Shown piece after piece: positions 7,941 to 16,048 of a stretch of DNA of 30,940 nt (position 1 is its first letter; each line of letters opens with the position of its first letter). The stretch spans positions 104,506-135,445 of the forward strand of contig DAJQ01000019.1 of NCBI GenBank assembly GCA_002496395.1, given 5' to 3'. This DNA is from Methanocorpusculaceae archaeon UBA456. GTDB lineage: Archaea; Halobacteriota; Methanomicrobia; Methanomicrobiales; Methanocorpusculaceae. Both the position numbers and the translations under genes were made by a program. The notes beneath the pieces were generated by a model. It had not been told where the DNA came from. It ran no database searches and worked only from the letters and a program-made list of their open reading frames with translations.

Positions 7941-9617
7941 ATGGACGGGGAGATCCGCCGGATCCTTGAGGAGTATGCACTCCAGAATGCAGTAAAGCAT
8001 AAGAATGTTCCCCGTGCCGGAGCTGTGATCGGAGCAGTTCTCGGATCGCATCCTGAACTCAGGAGCAGGGCACAGGAACTGAACGGGATGATTGGATCGG
8101 TGCTTGCCGATGTCGAAGCACTCTCCCCTGAGGAGCGTGAGACAAGGCTTCTTGCTCTTGCACCCGATCTTGCAGCCTCGATGCACCAGAAGAAAGAGCG
8201 GTCCACCGAACTCCCTCCGCTCCCTGATGCAGAGGGTGGAGTGGTGATGCGGTTTGCACCAAATCCTTCAGGCCCGCTGCATCTCGGCCATGCCCGTGCA
8301 TCCATCTTAAATGATGCCTATATCCGCCGATATGGCGGGAAGTATATCTACCGGATCGAGGATACCGATCCAAAACGGGTTGATCCCGATGCCTACCAGA
8401 TGGTGAGAGAGGATCTCGAATGGCTTGGAATTGGGATATCAGATATCATATACCAGAGCGACCGCCTCGATATCTACTATGAGTATGCCCGGCAGCTGAT
8501 CGAGCTTGGGGGAGCCTATGTCTGTACCTGTGAGGCTGAGCGGTTCCGCGAGCTGAAGATTGCAAAGAAAGCATGCCCATGCCGTACCCTCACACCTGAA
8601 GAGAATCTTCTCCGCTTCGGCCAGATGTTCGATGGCACCTTCATCGAGGGGCAGGCAACAGTTCGGATCAAGACCGAGATAGACCACCCCGATCCGGCGA
8701 TTCGGGACTTCTCTGCGATGCGGATCGTAAACAGCACCATCCATCCCCGTGTCGATGCAACCGTCTATCCCCTGATGAACTTCTCAGTGGCAGTCGATGA
8801 CCATCTCCTCGGGATGACCCATGTGATCCGGGGAAAAGATCATATTGCCAATACCCGGCGGCAACGATATATCTTCGATTATTTCGGGTGGAAGGCGCCA
8901 CACTACCTCCATTATGGGCGGATGTCTATCGAAGGGCTTGTCCTATCGACCTCCTCAATGCACCAGGGGATCAGCGGGGGGATCTACTCGGGCTGGGATG
9001 ATATCCGGCTTGGAACGCTCCGTGCTCTCGCACGCCGCGGGATCCGTCCTGAAGCAGTGCGTGCCGCGATCACTGAGATCGGAATCGGGGAGACTGATAT
9101 CTCGTTCTCGTGGGACAATCTCTTTGCAAAGAACCGTGATATAATCGACAAGGAATCGAACCGCTACTTCTTCATTCCTGAACCGGTATCTCTCCGGGTG
9201 GAAGGGGCACCAGACCAGATCGCAGAGGCTCCCCGCTATCCGGGAGATGAGGAGCGGGGATACCGGAAGCTTCACTTCACGGGAGAGGTGCTTATCCCTG
9301 CATCCGAGATGAAGGATGGCGGGATGATCCGGTTAAAAGATCTCTTCAATATCAGGATTACCAGTGATCGAAAAGCTGAGTATGCAGGGGATTCGCTTGC
9401 CGATGCCAGGGCGGCAAAAGCCCCGATCATCCAGTGGCTCCCGCCGGAAGCGGCGGTTCCCTGCCGCATCCTCACTCCGGATGGTGTTCTTGAAGGATAT
9501 GCCGAGGCTGAGGTGGCAGACTTTGCAGGCAGAACAGTCCAGTTCGAGCGGGTCGGATTTGTCCGTATCGATTCTGTTGAGAAGAACTCGATCACTGCCT
9601 ATTTCACCCACCGGTGA
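7941..9617 (+). CDS. gltX: Glutamate--tRNA ligase (archaeal type)
   Basis: Class I aminoacyl-tRNA synthetase charging glutamate, 558 aa. The first 100 residues form the archaeal N-terminal helical extension. The HIGH signature is PSGPLHLGHARA (109-120). YVCTCEAERF...KKACPCR provides a CxC...CxC probable zinc knuckle in the catalytic domain. The KMSKS-equivalent loop is LVLSTSSM (333-340), a diverged form typical of archaeal/eukaryal GluRS. The C-terminal half is the beta-barrel anticodon-binding type. It starts one base after the idsA stop and probably ends the long + strand operon, since T6 follows at 9622-9627. Confidence 0.96.
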   Translation: MDGEIRRILEEYALQNAVKHKNVPRAGAVIGAVLGSHPELRSRAQELNGMIGSVLADVEALSPEERETRLLALAPDLAASMHQKKERSTELPPLPDAEGGVVMRFAPNPSGPLHLGHARASILNDAYIRRYGGKYIYRIEDTDPKRVDPDAYQMVREDLEWLGIGISDIIYQSDRLDIYYEYARQLIELGGAYVCTCEAERFRELKIAKKACPCRTLTPEENLLRFGQMFDGTFIEGQATVRIKTEIDHPDPAIRDFSAMRIVNSTIHPRVDATVYPLMNFSVAVDDHLLGMTHVIRGKDHIANTRRQRYIFDYFGWKAPHYLHYGRMSIEGLVLSTSSMHQGISGGIYSGWDDIRLGTLRALARRGIRPEAVRAAITEIGIGETDISFSWDNLFAKNRDIIDKESNRYFFIPEPVSLRVEGAPDQIAEAPRYPGDEERGYRKLHFTGEVLIPASEMKDGGMIRLKDLFNIRITSDRKAEYAGDSLADARAAKAPIIQWLPPEAAVPCRILTPDGVLEGYAEAEVADFAGRTVQFERVGFVRIDSVEKNSITAYFTHR

Positions 9618-9621
9618 ACTC

Positions 9622-9627
9622 TTTTTT
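9622..9627 (+). terminator. Oligo-T terminator after gltX
   Basis: Six T residues lie 5 nt after the gltX stop. Archaeal RNA polymerase stops at oligo-T without needing a hairpin. The run also lies immediately before the ATG at 9630, so if that ATG is used, termination must be partial or a new transcript must start here. Confidence 0.35.
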
Positions 9628-9629
9628 CT

Positions 9630-10346
9630 ATGGATGCCATCTGCCTGCTGAGAGAGACAGGGATGGGCAGGGAAGAGGCGCTCCGTGCACTCCGGCACCT
9701 GCCACTTTCGACACGGAAAGCGCTGCTCTCAAATGATCATGAAACACGCAGGCGGGCTCAGGGGAGGTTCTTTGAGGCAGCAGCCTATGAGCTCCTCAGA
9801 AAAGCGGGAGCTGAAAGCCGGTGTATCGACAGAATCGCTGCATGGGGAGCTGATGTCACGGAATCCGGCGGGCCGAGGCGGGGGATATGGTACTCGCGGG
9901 ACGGCGGACTCCGTATCTGCGCAGACGGTGCGATTGCTGCTGAAGTCGATCTCCTCTTTGCCGACAATACCGGAGCGATAGTCTTTGCTGAAGCAACGAT
10001 CACCCACCCTTCTGCATCTGCGTTTTTCGGGGAGGTAGAGAAGAAGAGAGCGCTCCTCTCTGATCTTGCCAGGGGATCTGAGGTGCAGTTCCTCTCCATC
10101 ACACCCACCCCTTCGCCAGAGGGTCTCTCACCCCTCTTTGCAGCAGGCGGGGGAATGATCGTCAGGCCCGATCTCCTCGGTCTTGTCAGTGAGGTTGAGG
10201 ACGTGCTTGGATCACCCCGGAAGAGACGGGCGGTTCCCCATCCGAAGGTGGTTCCTGGAACTGCATTCTTCCGGAAGGAAGCAGAGCCCGAAAAGAGGGA
10301 GAGAAGAGGTCTCCTCTCCTATATCCAGCGTTTCTTCCTGAAGTAG
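9630..10346 (+). CDS. Unrecognised protein with a possible PD-(D/E)XK-like fold
   Basis: I do not recognise this 238-aa protein. It has a helix with RFFEAAAYELLRKAG (46-60), then a strand pair AAEVDLLF (103-110) and AIVFAEATI (116-124), a helix GEVEKKRALLSDLARG, and a strand EVQFLSIT. The order E49, D107, E121-x-T123 resembles the helix-D-ExK pattern of restriction-endonuclease-like folds, but the catalytic Lys is replaced by Thr. It could be an inactive or variant nuclease or a different alpha/beta protein. The C-terminus is basic and charged. No good Shine-Dalgarno precedes ATG 9630; ATG 9663, with GAGAGACAGGG upstream, is an alternative start. The 3' end overlaps corA convergently by 28 bp. 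Confidence 0.6.
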   Translation: MDAICLLRETGMGREEALRALRHLPLSTRKALLSNDHETRRRAQGRFFEAAAYELLRKAGAESRCIDRIAAWGADVTESGGPRRGIWYSRDGGLRICADGAIAAEVDLLFADNTGAIVFAEATITHPSASAFFGEVEKKRALLSDLARGSEVQFLSITPTPSPEGLSPLFAAGGGMIVRPDLLGLVSEVEDVLGSPRKRRAVPHPKVVPGTAFFRKEAEPEKRERRGLLSYIQRFFLK

Positions 10347-11380
10347 CCGAGCATCAGAAGGGAGAGACCAAACATCAGGAGAAGGGTTACCGGGTATCCG
10401 ATCTCCCAGTCAAGCTCAGGCATGTATGCAAAGTTCATCCCGTAAATTCCTGCAATGAAGGTGAGCGGAATGAAGATCGTTGCGATGATGGTCAGCACCT
10501 TCATCACTTCGTTCATCTTGAAGGAGATGGTGGAGAGGTAGAGATCGAGCATGCCCCCGGTGAGATCACGCTGGGTCTCAACAGCATCGATCACCTGGAT
10601 CGTGTGATCATAGATATCGCGGAAGTAAATCCCGGTTTGATCCGAGATGAGCGGGGTATCGGATCTCTCAAGAGAAGAGAGGGCTTCCCGAAGTGGCCAG
10701 ACCGCTTTTCTGAGGGCGATCAGATCACGTTTGAGGCGGCGGATCGAGATGACAGTTTCTGGACCCGGGTTCTGGATGAGGGTATCTTCAAGCACCTCGA
10801 TATCTTCACCAAATGATTCAAGAACCTCAAAGTATGCATCGACTATTGTGTCAATAAGGGAGTAGCAGAGGAAATCCGCCCCATATTTGATCATCTTCCC
10901 TTTGTTTCTGATCCGCTGCCGGATGGGATCAAAGACATCGCCGACCCGCTCCTGAAACGAGAGGACACAGGTTTTTGTTATGATCAGGCTCACCTGTTCG
11001 GATCGGATCTCACCATCTGATCGTGTGAGCATCCTCTGAACCAGGAAGAGGTATTCGGGGTAATCTTCATATTTTGGCCGCTGGGTGGTATTCATCAGAT
11101 CTTCAAGCGTCAGCGGATGGATCGAGAAGGTCTCGCCTATCATCCTGATGACATTCGTGTCATAGATACCATCGATATTGATCCAGGTGACGGACGGGCT
11201 GTCCCGGTACCTGCTGATGATCGCGGGATCACGGGTACACAGTTCGGTGACGTTTCCATCTGCATTATAATCCATCACCGTTATGGTGACGGGATCACCG
11301 GTTTCTTCGCCGATGTGAATGAGTGAGCCGGGGGGCATCCCGGCCTTCTTTGAGATTCGGGGGAAGAGGGGCATGATCAT
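10319..11380 (-). CDS. corA: CorA-type magnesium/cobalt transporter
   Basis: Pentameric CorA Mg2+ channel family, 353 aa. The N-terminal two thirds form the cytoplasmic funnel, including the long helical region EVLESFGEDIEVLEDTLIQ. Two transmembrane helices lie at the C-terminus: KVLTIIATIFIPLTFIAGI, then YPVTLLLMFGLSLLMLGYF. Between them is the signature YGMNF (313-317), a conservative variant of GMN, with a short acidic periplasmic loop MPELDWE. The positive tail RKKRWI is typical. The gene lies 26 bp after the STAS-protein gene on the same strand, so the two are probably co-transcribed. A start at the second Met (11374) is also possible. Confidence 0.94.
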   Translation of the reverse strand: MIMPLFPRISKKAGMPPGSLIHIGEETGDPVTITVMDYNADGNVTELCTRDPAIISRYRDSPSVTWINIDGIYDTNVIRMIGETFSIHPLTLEDLMNTTQRPKYEDYPEYLFLVQRMLTRSDGEIRSEQVSLIITKTCVLSFQERVGDVFDPIRQRIRNKGKMIKYGADFLCYSLIDTIVDAYFEVLESFGEDIEVLEDTLIQNPGPETVISIRRLKRDLIALRKAVWPLREALSSLERSDTPLISDQTGIYFRDIYDHTIQVIDAVETQRDLTGGMLDLYLSTISFKMNEVMKVLTIIATIFIPLTFIAGIYGMNFAYMPELDWEIGYPVTLLLMFGLSLLMLGYFRKKRWI

Positions 11381-11406
11381 ATCCGTTGTTGTAGATTGTA
11401 CAGGAG

Positions 11407-12714
11407 TTACTCTTCTGTGACCTCGCTGATGTACGCCACCCCGATCTTTCCACGGCGGAACCGGGTGCTGTTTAAGAGATGGCGCATATCCGCAACCTCC
11501 GCTTCCTGGAGCAGGGTCTGGATCATCTTCTCAAGAGGTGCGTTTTTGTCCCATGGGACCCCACGGAAGATAACACCATGGTTATGGAGCTGTTGATCGG
11601 CGGTGCCTTTATGTGCCGGGTGAAGGTAGGCGAGGGAATGGAGGGCAACCGGATCATAGGACGAGAGATCGGCGGCTGCATCCACCCCGACCCCGAATGA
11701 GACGAGTGTATCACCGGTATGATGGGGGAATGGATTCACCGAGCACCAGTCATTAATGGCATCCTCATCCATGATCGTCCCTTTAAGGCCGCCTGAATAC
11801 TCTTTCAGGGGAGAGCGGGCAAGCCCTGAACCGGTCATCCCGGCGGTGACACCGGCGATCGCAAGGGCGATGATGCCGTTTGAGTTCTTCTGCTTCTCCT
11901 TTGCACGCGAGAAGAGCTGCCGGTAGAGGTCTTCAAGAGAGATCCCCTCGGGATCATCGGACTCAAAGGAGATATACTCGTGGAATGGCCCTTCCAGCGT
12001 GATATTAAAGGCGGTATAGACAGGTATTCCGAGATCCTCTCCTGCCGGTGCGAGGAAGTCCGGAGTATCGTTTCCATCGGTCGGGAGCCAGACCATCGCG
12101 CCGTGGAGAGTGATCATCTCCCCAAGGAGCGGGAGTGCGGATTGTGCATCGGGACTGAGCGCACCAAGCCCGATTGAGTATCTGATCGAGGAAAAATTGG
12201 ATTCCACCAGATCATCCCCCGTGATCCGGGCGTGAAGGAGTGTCGATAAGCTCCCCCGTACTTTCAGGCGGGCGGTGCCGGTTCCTGCCCGCTCTACCTG
12301 ATATGAGACAGCACCATACTTCTCCGACGGGGCAGAAAGTTCATCGATGAGGGAGAGGGCAATCCCATCTTTTTCGCATGCTAAAAGGCCCTCCTTAACG
12401 GTGGATACGATCATAAAGACGGAGTGAAAACCCGCCATCTTCAGCACTTTCAGTGGGTACTCCTGTACCCCGGTAAGTGCCATGACACCGCCCCGGCGTT
12501 TCACCTCCTTTGCAAGAGCAAGAAGGGTGCGGATGCCTGCACTTGAGAGGTACTCAACTGACGACAGATCCACAACAGCCGCCGAATCGTCGTCATGGAA
12601 TGACGACTGTATCGCCTCATCAAAGATCCCTGAGCCGTGCCCGTCAAGCCTGCCATTCGGTGCAAAGACGACCACACCCTCATGTCGTGAGATTGCAATA
12701 TTCATCGTTATCAT
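11407..12714 (-). CDS. STAS-domain protein with uncharacterised C-terminal region
   Basis: The first ~110 residues form a STAS domain of the anti-sigma-factor-antagonist type: VVVFAPNGRLDGHGSGIFDE, then AAVVDLSSVEYLSSAGIRTLLALAKEVKRRGGVMALTG. The serine pair in YLSSAGIR sits where SpoIIAA-like proteins are phosphorylated. The remaining ~320 residues are not recognised; they include a Gly/Ala-rich segment ALAIAGVTAGMTGSGLARSPLKEY and a His-rich segment near the C-terminus. ATG 12714 gives 435 aa. It has no Shine-Dalgarno but has a TATA box about 25 bp upstream, so the mRNA is probably leaderless. A STAS regulator linked to corA suggests a signalling switch of unknown input. Confidence 0.8.
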   Translation of the reverse strand: MITMNIAISRHEGVVVFAPNGRLDGHGSGIFDEAIQSSFHDDDSAAVVDLSSVEYLSSAGIRTLLALAKEVKRRGGVMALTGVQEYPLKVLKMAGFHSVFMIVSTVKEGLLACEKDGIALSLIDELSAPSEKYGAVSYQVERAGTGTARLKVRGSLSTLLHARITGDDLVESNFSSIRYSIGLGALSPDAQSALPLLGEMITLHGAMVWLPTDGNDTPDFLAPAGEDLGIPVYTAFNITLEGPFHEYISFESDDPEGISLEDLYRQLFSRAKEKQKNSNGIIALAIAGVTAGMTGSGLARSPLKEYSGGLKGTIMDEDAINDWCSVNPFPHHTGDTLVSFGVGVDAAADLSSYDPVALHSLAYLHPAHKGTADQQLHNHGVIFRGVPWDKNAPLEKMIQTLLQEAEVADMRHLLNSTRFRRGKIGVAYISEVTEE

Positions 12715-12732
12715 GGTAGCTTGGAGAGGAAG

Positions 12733-12744
12733 AGATAAATAATT
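12733..12744 (-). promoter_or_regulatory. TATA box of the STAS-corA operon
   Basis: On the - strand the sequence reads AATTATTTATCT. Its centre lies about 25 nt from ATG 12714, so transcription should begin at or next to the start codon. A very similar TTTATCTCTC box serves the SNF transporter gene. Confidence 0.55.
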
Positions 12745-12785
12745 CCCCTTCACTTTCGCGCTCCGGGCATTGCTTCTCAATACCC

Positions 12786-13310
12786 ATGAAATCCAGATCT
12801 ATTAGTATGGAGATCAGACTTGCACCATATATCACCCTCACGACCGGAACATTTGCAGCGATTGTTGCCCCGGAAGAGGAAATTCTTACGCTCTTTACAG
12901 AACATCCCGAACTGAAGCGGTACCTGTTTCTGTATATCTCAGGCAATGGATCCCGCCTGCTGACACGGGCCGGGGACAGGAGCGCCACTTTTGATGTCAG
13001 GCGGGCATTCACCGCTCACCAGTTCCTTACGATCCTCAGGGAGGCCGGCCATACGATCATCTTCATCGAGCATGATCCAACCCTCTTTGAATCCAGTGGA
13101 AAGGGCATGGCTGCTACAATCGGGAAGGTGATCGCGGAGGTTGCCACGGGATCGCTTGTGATCCTGTACACACCCGCTCCTGATCGGTTTTTTGGGGAGA
13201 TGGCAGCCTATGCGGACCGGATCATCACCCTCGCACCCGAGGCAGCACCGGTACGGAAGAAGAGTGTCCGGGCCAGCCGTGCCGGCCAGGCAACACTGGA
13301 GGCATTCTGA
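12786..13310 (+). CDS. RecA/KaiC-like protein lacking a P-loop, in PolB2-type operon
   Basis: A 174-aa protein that I cannot place by name. The middle has a Walker-B-like strand TIIFIEHDPTLFE, followed by a helix GKGMAATIGKVIAEVA, a strand SLVILYTP, a helix, and a terminal strand ADRIITLAPE. This is the strand-helix order of the C-terminal half of RecA/RadA/KaiC ATPases. No GxxxxGK[ST] Walker A motif is present, so it is probably not an ATPase on its own. It is the first gene of a tightly packed operon (next gene overlaps in TGATG) that ends with a divergent family B polymerase. ATG 12807, giving MEIRLAP, is an alternative start. Confidence 0.65.
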   Translation: MKSRSISMEIRLAPYITLTTGTFAAIVAPEEEILTLFTEHPELKRYLFLYISGNGSRLLTRAGDRSATFDVRRAFTAHQFLTILREAGHTIIFIEHDPTLFESSGKGMAATIGKVIAEVATGSLVILYTPAPDRFFGEMAAYADRIITLAPEAAPVRKKSVRASRAGQATLEAF

Positions 13311-13537
13311 TGGGGAGGAGCATCGTGAGTGTCCGGCAGGGAGTCAACGAGATTGCCCGGCGGTGGGAACGGGCAGGACGGGCACTGAGGAAGGAGGAGC
13401 AGCCCTATGCCGTCCGGCTCGCCGCGATGGCCCGCGCCCACACGGGTGAGGGGTTCTACGCATTCGACGATCCGCTTGAGGCGGCGGTCTTCTCGATCTT
13501 TATCGAGCTGTTGAAGGAGCGCGATGTGGATTCTTGA
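13310..13537 (+). CDS. Small unrecognised protein of the PolB2-type operon
   Basis: A 75-aa, mostly helical, basic protein (RRWERAGRALRKEEQPYAVRLAAMARAH) with an acidic/hydrophobic tail (DDPLEAAVFSIFIELLKERD). I see no zinc ligands or clear helix-turn-helix. The start overlaps the stop of the preceding gene (TGATG), and its 3' end overlaps the polymerase start by 14 bp, so all three genes are probably made from one mRNA with coupled translation. A role as a polymerase accessory or adaptor is inferred from context only. Confidence 0.7.
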   Translation: MGRSIVSVRQGVNEIARRWERAGRALRKEEQPYAVRLAAMARAHTGEGFYAFDDPLEAAVFSIFIELLKERDVDS

Positions 13538-15485
13538 TGCCTCGGCGGAGAGGGGAGGCATCCGGTTCTGGGGGAGGGGCGGAGAGTCGAAGAAGGTCGC
13601 CTATACTCCTGCATTTCTCTTCACCCTGGATGATCCCCACCTCCACCGCGATATGCTGGATGGGCTGGATGAGCAGTTCGGGCTTACCCCGTGCCGGGTA
13701 CGGACGATCTTTTCGGAAGAGGATGGGTATGCGATCGCTGCGTCCCGGAAGGTTGCCGGACTGATCGAGGAGCAGAGCGGATACAGCGCAAAGATCTACA
13801 ACCTTGATCTCCGGCCGGAACAACGTTTCCTTGCCGGGAAAGGGCTTACCGCCTGTGCATTCCCGGGAGAGGATCGGTTTGCCACCTCCTTTGACCGGAA
13901 CCTTGCGAAGATGGAGATCGGAGTCTCTGATCCCCCGTACCGGAGCCGGATGGTGACCGGGATGTCCGTTGAGGGGAGAGAGATCACCGGATCTGTTGAG
14001 GAGATGCTTCAGCAGCTTGCCGCAGCCATTGATGACCGGAACCCGGATCTGATCCTCTTTCCCCACGCCGACTACTGGATGCCGGTGCTCGTCTCTTCCG
14101 CAGAAGAACGTGGGATACTGCTTCCGTTCAGCAGGAGCGGGAGGTACGGCCGCCTCTCGGCACGGTCATACTGGAGCTACGGACGGATGGTCCACCGGGA
14201 GGGGGCACTCATCCCGGAAGGGCGGTGCCTTATTGATTCATCCCGGAGTTTCACGTACCGGGAGAGCGGGATCGCGGGAGTTTTACTCGCCTCCCGGATG
14301 ACCGGGCTTGCCCCAAACCTCACCGCCAGGCTCACGCCCGGCACACTCATCTCCGCATACGAGAACTACGAGGCGATCAGGAGGGGGATTGCAGTGCCAT
14401 TCCGGAAATGGGATCCTGAAGAGACCCGGCCTATTGGCAACCTCCGTGAGGCGGATAAAGGCGGGATGATCTTCCAGCCAATTCCGGGCGTCTATGATGA
14501 TGTCGTGCAGGTCGATTTCACCTCGATGTATCCCTCGATCATCGTCGGCAGAAACCTCTCCCCCGAGACGGTTGCCGGGGGCGGGGAGGAAGGGTTTCTC
14601 GCATCGGTACTTGCACCGGTGCTCGGGCTCAGGCTGAAGACAAAAGCGCTGAAGAAGGAGGATAAACGGTATGCCGGTATGGACAGTCTCCTGAAATGGA
14701 TGCTGGTCACCAGTTTTGGCTATACAGGGTACCGGAACGCGAAGTTCGGCTCTATTGCGGTGCACGAGGCGATCACCCGGCATGCCCGCGAGATCCTGAT
14801 TGCGGCAAAAGAGTGCGCCGAAGACTGTGGGTGCCATGTCCTCCACGGGATTGTGGATTCCCTCTGGGTGGCAGGTGGCGATATCGAACGGTTTGTTCGG
14901 GAGACAGAAGCAGCCACCGGTATTGGAACCGAGTCCGAGTGGTACCGGTGGATCGCATTCCTCCCGATGGCTGACGGGACCGGCGCCTACAACCGGTACT
15001 TCGGGCGGCTTGCAGACGGTACCATGAAAGTCCGGGGGGTTGCCGCCCGCCGGGGGGATACGCCGCCGTATGTCCGCAGGTTCCAGGAGGGGATCTTCGC
15101 AGTCTTCGAAAAGGCGGAGTGCGCAGTAGAACTGCCGGATCTTGCGGGGGATGTGCAGGAGCTGTTCAATGAGGCGGTGTCCGGCCTTTCATCTGCTGCG
15201 ATGGAGGATCTCGTCATCACCAGGCGGGTGAGCAGGACCGAGTACCGGCACCGGTGCCTCGAAGGATCAGCAATCCGTGCATATGGGATGGCAGGGGTTG
15301 CAGTTGAAGCCGGGATGGAGATCGGGTATGTGGTACGGGACGGGAAACGACTCCTCGCCGATCCCCCCTGGGAGGCGACGAGGGCAGACCCTGCGTACTA
15401 CCGGGTGCTGCTGGAACGGGCATATGAGGAGGTGATGCCGGTATTCTCTCATGAGAAGGGAGGTGGGCAAAGAAGAGGGTTGTAA
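13524..15485 (+). CDS. Divergent family B DNA polymerase (PolB2-like), exonuclease motifs degraded
   Basis: A 653-aa family B polymerase. Motif A is DFTSMYPSII with D331. Motif B aligns as KWMLVTSFGYTGYRNAKF (from K391) against the usual KILANSFYGYYGY. Motif C is HGIVDSLWV: the second, metal-binding Asp (D445) is kept, but the first Asp of DTD is Ile. In the N-terminal exonuclease-like domain the expected DIE becomes KMEI, and the FD of Exo II becomes YW (PHADYWMPVL). The Exo III Asp is not apparent, so proofreading is almost certainly lost. The features match the archaeal PolB2 group, implicated in damage tolerance rather than replication. Both main polymerase Asp residues remain, so activity is possible. 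It is the last gene of a three-gene operon. Confidence 0.85.
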   Translation: MWILDASAERGGIRFWGRGGESKKVAYTPAFLFTLDDPHLHRDMLDGLDEQFGLTPCRVRTIFSEEDGYAIAASRKVAGLIEEQSGYSAKIYNLDLRPEQRFLAGKGLTACAFPGEDRFATSFDRNLAKMEIGVSDPPYRSRMVTGMSVEGREITGSVEEMLQQLAAAIDDRNPDLILFPHADYWMPVLVSSAEERGILLPFSRSGRYGRLSARSYWSYGRMVHREGALIPEGRCLIDSSRSFTYRESGIAGVLLASRMTGLAPNLTARLTPGTLISAYENYEAIRRGIAVPFRKWDPEETRPIGNLREADKGGMIFQPIPGVYDDVVQVDFTSMYPSIIVGRNLSPETVAGGGEEGFLASVLAPVLGLRLKTKALKKEDKRYAGMDSLLKWMLVTSFGYTGYRNAKFGSIAVHEAITRHAREILIAAKECAEDCGCHVLHGIVDSLWVAGGDIERFVRETEAATGIGTESEWYRWIAFLPMADGTGAYNRYFGRLADGTMKVRGVAARRGDTPPYVRRFQEGIFAVFEKAECAVELPDLAGDVQELFNEAVSGLSSAAMEDLVITRRVSRTEYRHRCLEGSAIRAYGMAGVAVEAGMEIGYVVRDGKRLLADPPWEATRADPAYYRVLLERAYEEVMPVFSHEKGGGQRRGL

Positions 15486-15507
15486 GATATGATTGATATA
15501 TATACAA

Positions 15508-15526
15508 ATCCGCCATTCTGGCGGAT
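15508..15526. terminator. Perfect 8-bp hairpin after the polymerase gene
   Basis: ATCCGCCA and TGGCGGAT are separated by TTC, 23 bp after the polymerase stop, next to an alternating TATATATA run. It could be an RNA hairpin at the transcript end or a protein-binding palindrome. No T-run follows on the + strand, so termination is only a guess. Confidence 0.35.
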
Positions 15527-15736
15527 AACTCTTGAGGAGCGTTATAGAGTTCCGCTATCAATGGCTGATTCAATTGCTGCGAAGAGAGAAACGACATAAA
15601 GAAATCATTCATCAATGAGAGTAGAATTGGAATCCAGAGTGATGAATTATTGTGGGGATGGGTTTATGGGGTGATATTGAGAATACTATCTACCGGGTTT
15701 CAAGGGGAGTTACATACCATTGTTGGAGGGAAATAA
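15527..15736. other. AT-rich intergenic stretch before the toxin-antitoxin pair
   Basis: I see no convincing gene here. Base composition drops to clearly AT-rich compared with the polymerase operon and stays so into the DUF4258 gene, which marks the edge of the accessory region. GGAGGG (15725-15730) at its end is the ribosome binding site of the next gene. Confidence 0.5.
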
Positions 15737-16048
15737 TTGATTGAAAAAATATTTTTAGACCACATAAAAATACCATATCATTTAATATTTCGTGTGCATG
15801 CCCTTCGCCAGATGTTCAGTCGCAGGATCTCCGATTCAGAAGTGCAAGAAGTCATAGCGCGTGGAACAATAATTGAAGAATACCCTGATGATAAACCATA
15901 TCCAAGCTATCTCATATTAGGAGTCGTCAATAGTCGACCTCTCCATGTCGTCGGAGCATACAATAGAGATGAGGGGGAGATCATTATCATCACTGTATAT
16001 GAACCGGATCCAGATCAATGGAGAGAGAACAAGATGAGGAGAAGATGA
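15737..16048 (+). CDS. DUF4258-family putative toxin
   Basis: A 103-aa protein of the DUF4258 type, small RelE/MqsR-like proteins usually paired with an antitoxin. Visible family features are RVHALRQMFSRRISDSEVQEVI, the mid-region LILGVVNSRPLHVVGAYNRDEGEIIIITVY, and the closing EPDPDQWRENKMRRR. The start is TTG 15737, chosen because GGAGGG lies 6 nt upstream. No ATG precedes the conserved region. The stop overlaps the start of the zinc-finger partner (ATGA). Codon use is AT-rich compared with flanking housekeeping genes, suggesting transfer. RNA cleavage is the family expectation, not shown here. Confidence 0.85.
   Translation: MIEKIFLDHIKIPYHLIFRVHALRQMFSRRISDSEVQEVIARGTIIEEYPDDKPYPSYLILGVVNSRPLHVVGAYNRDEGEIIIITVYEPDPDQWRENKMRRR

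Noticed and set aside
8937..8970. Loss of KMSKS in GluRS as a sign of a broken enzyme
   Set aside because: The LSTSSM form at this place is within the range seen in archaeal GluRS, and all other motifs are intact.
13524..15485. Polymerase as part of a casposon
   Set aside because: Casposons carry cas1 and terminal inverted repeats; neither is near, and the gene sits in a tight three-gene operon.
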